DNA from: Solanum dulcamara
Taxonomy: Eukaryota; Streptophyta; Magnoliopsida; Solanales; Solanaceae
Length of the DNA: 64,000 nucleotides
Assembly (NCBI RefSeq): GCF_947179165.1
Contig: NC_077246.1
Location: 71,396,421 to 71,460,420 of the forward strand
Direction of reading: 5' to 3'
The notes under the pieces are model-generated. The model made no database searches. It was given only the letters and a program-made list of their open reading frames with translations, and was not told the DNA's origin. The position numbers were made by a program, and so were the translations under genes. Positions 63,871-64,000 of the stretch are shown one piece after another. How positions within the stretch are numbered: the stretch's first letter is position 1; every line of letters starts with the position of its first letter.

Positions 63871-64000
63871 ACTATGTAAGAATCCAAGAAAATTTGACCT
63901 GTACCCCCGGCAGTTTAAAAATCTGTGGGCTAACATACACGAAAAACTAGCAAAATTGCCTAATTTCTATTGCGTATCCAATAAAATGCTCTGAAACCCC
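63871..64000 (+). repeat. Start of a further relative of the 55.9-kb region at the window edge
   Basis: The last bases match about 55,903-56,032 at an offset near 7968 bp, sharing CTACTATGTAAGAATCC, GGCAGTTTAA, CTAACATACACG, GCGTATCCAATAAAATGC and CTCTGAAACCCC. The CTCTGAAACCCC variant is otherwise seen only at the start of the 12-monomer unit (56,021 and 58,216). The array beyond this window may therefore contain another copy of that unit. Confidence 0.7.

Larger units (their letters stand above)
1..64000 (+). repeat. 183-bp tandem satellite array filling the whole window
   Basis: Every line of the window can be aligned to one monomer of 183 bp, repeated head to tail about 350 times with no inverted copy seen. 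Constant landmarks recur once per monomer: AATAAAATGCTCC, GGGGCTACTGGAGTCGTT, CTACTATGGAAGAATCC, TGGGCTAACACACACG and CCTAATTCCTATTGCGTCGC. By eye, ordinary monomers differ at roughly one base in ten, with frequent 1-3 bp indels, so individual monomers run slightly above or below 183 bp. My consensus is about 52% GC and holds 15 CpG dinucleotides. The first full monomer starts at base 4, and the window ends 20 bases into another, so the array extends past both edges. Nucleosome-like length and nested higher-order structure are typical of centromeric or heterochromatic satellites; the family itself is unknown to me and the chromosomal location is an inference. Confidence 0.98.

Noticed and set aside
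1..64000. CRISPR-like array of regularly spaced repeats
   Set aside because: The repeated unit is contiguous with no unique spacers, is 183 bp long and diverges gradually, unlike short identical direct repeats.
1..64000. CENP-B box
   Set aside because: The closest stretch, ATTCGACCCGGACCCCC, lacks the required A and CGGG positions of the CENP-B box core, so I do not call it.
1..64000. TATA box in CCCTCTATAGCGCC
   Set aside because: CTATAGC does not fit a TATA consensus well, about half the monomers read CTAAAGC instead, and no initiator or gene follows.
1..64000. Ribosomal RNA spacer, 5S array, tRNA cluster or telomeric repeats
   Set aside because: No rRNA or tRNA motifs and no telomere-type hexamer or heptamer runs are visible; the unit has none of these sequences.

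Overview
The window is one uninterrupted block of eukaryotic satellite DNA. From base 1 to base 64000 it is a head-to-tail array of a monomer whose modal length is 183 bp, about 350 copies, all in the same orientation. Both ends of the window lie inside the array, so its total length is unknown. I see no protein-coding gene, RNA gene, transposon, CRISPR array or unique-sequence island. The monomer length (nucleosome plus linker), the CpG-containing consensus with widespread CG to TG/CA variation, and the nested higher-order structure fit a centromeric, pericentromeric or heterochromatic satellite of a eukaryote with DNA methylation. A plant would be my first guess, but I do not recognise the family and nothing in the window identifies the species.

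Layout. Bases 1-8,150 hold diverged monomers with several old paralogous blocks (200-740 with 5068-5600; 3160-3930 with 7370-8130). Bases 8,160-14,700 show multi-monomer periods of about 11, 16 and 8-9 units. A dimeric period appears at 17,640-18,720. Bases 19,560-32,290 are a nested mosaic: an 11-monomer duplication, a 27-monomer-spaced block with a one-monomer patch, and a ~2.5-kb block repeated about 6.4 kb downstream. Bases 32,490-35,900 look more degenerate. A dimer is duplicated in tandem at 36,089-36,816. From 38.4 to 51.4 kb a recognisable 3-4 monomer cassette recurs at mostly integer multiples of the monomer. Bases 55,961-60,350 contain the youngest event, a 2195-bp (12-monomer) tandem duplication whose copies differ at only four bases by my reading.

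The monomer is 61 x 3 bp and its consensus has one stop-free frame on the + strand. Long open frames (up to 461 codons) therefore arise wherever several neighbouring monomers escape mutation. Frequent stops, frameshifts, and frameshifted variants that are themselves copied as parts of cassettes argue that these frames are by-products and not genes.

The most informative signals are about how the array evolves: dated-looking duplications, a patch that changed copy number by exactly one monomer, and a set of out-of-register deletions with 2-6 nt of junction microhomology, one of which coincides with the edge of a duplicated block.
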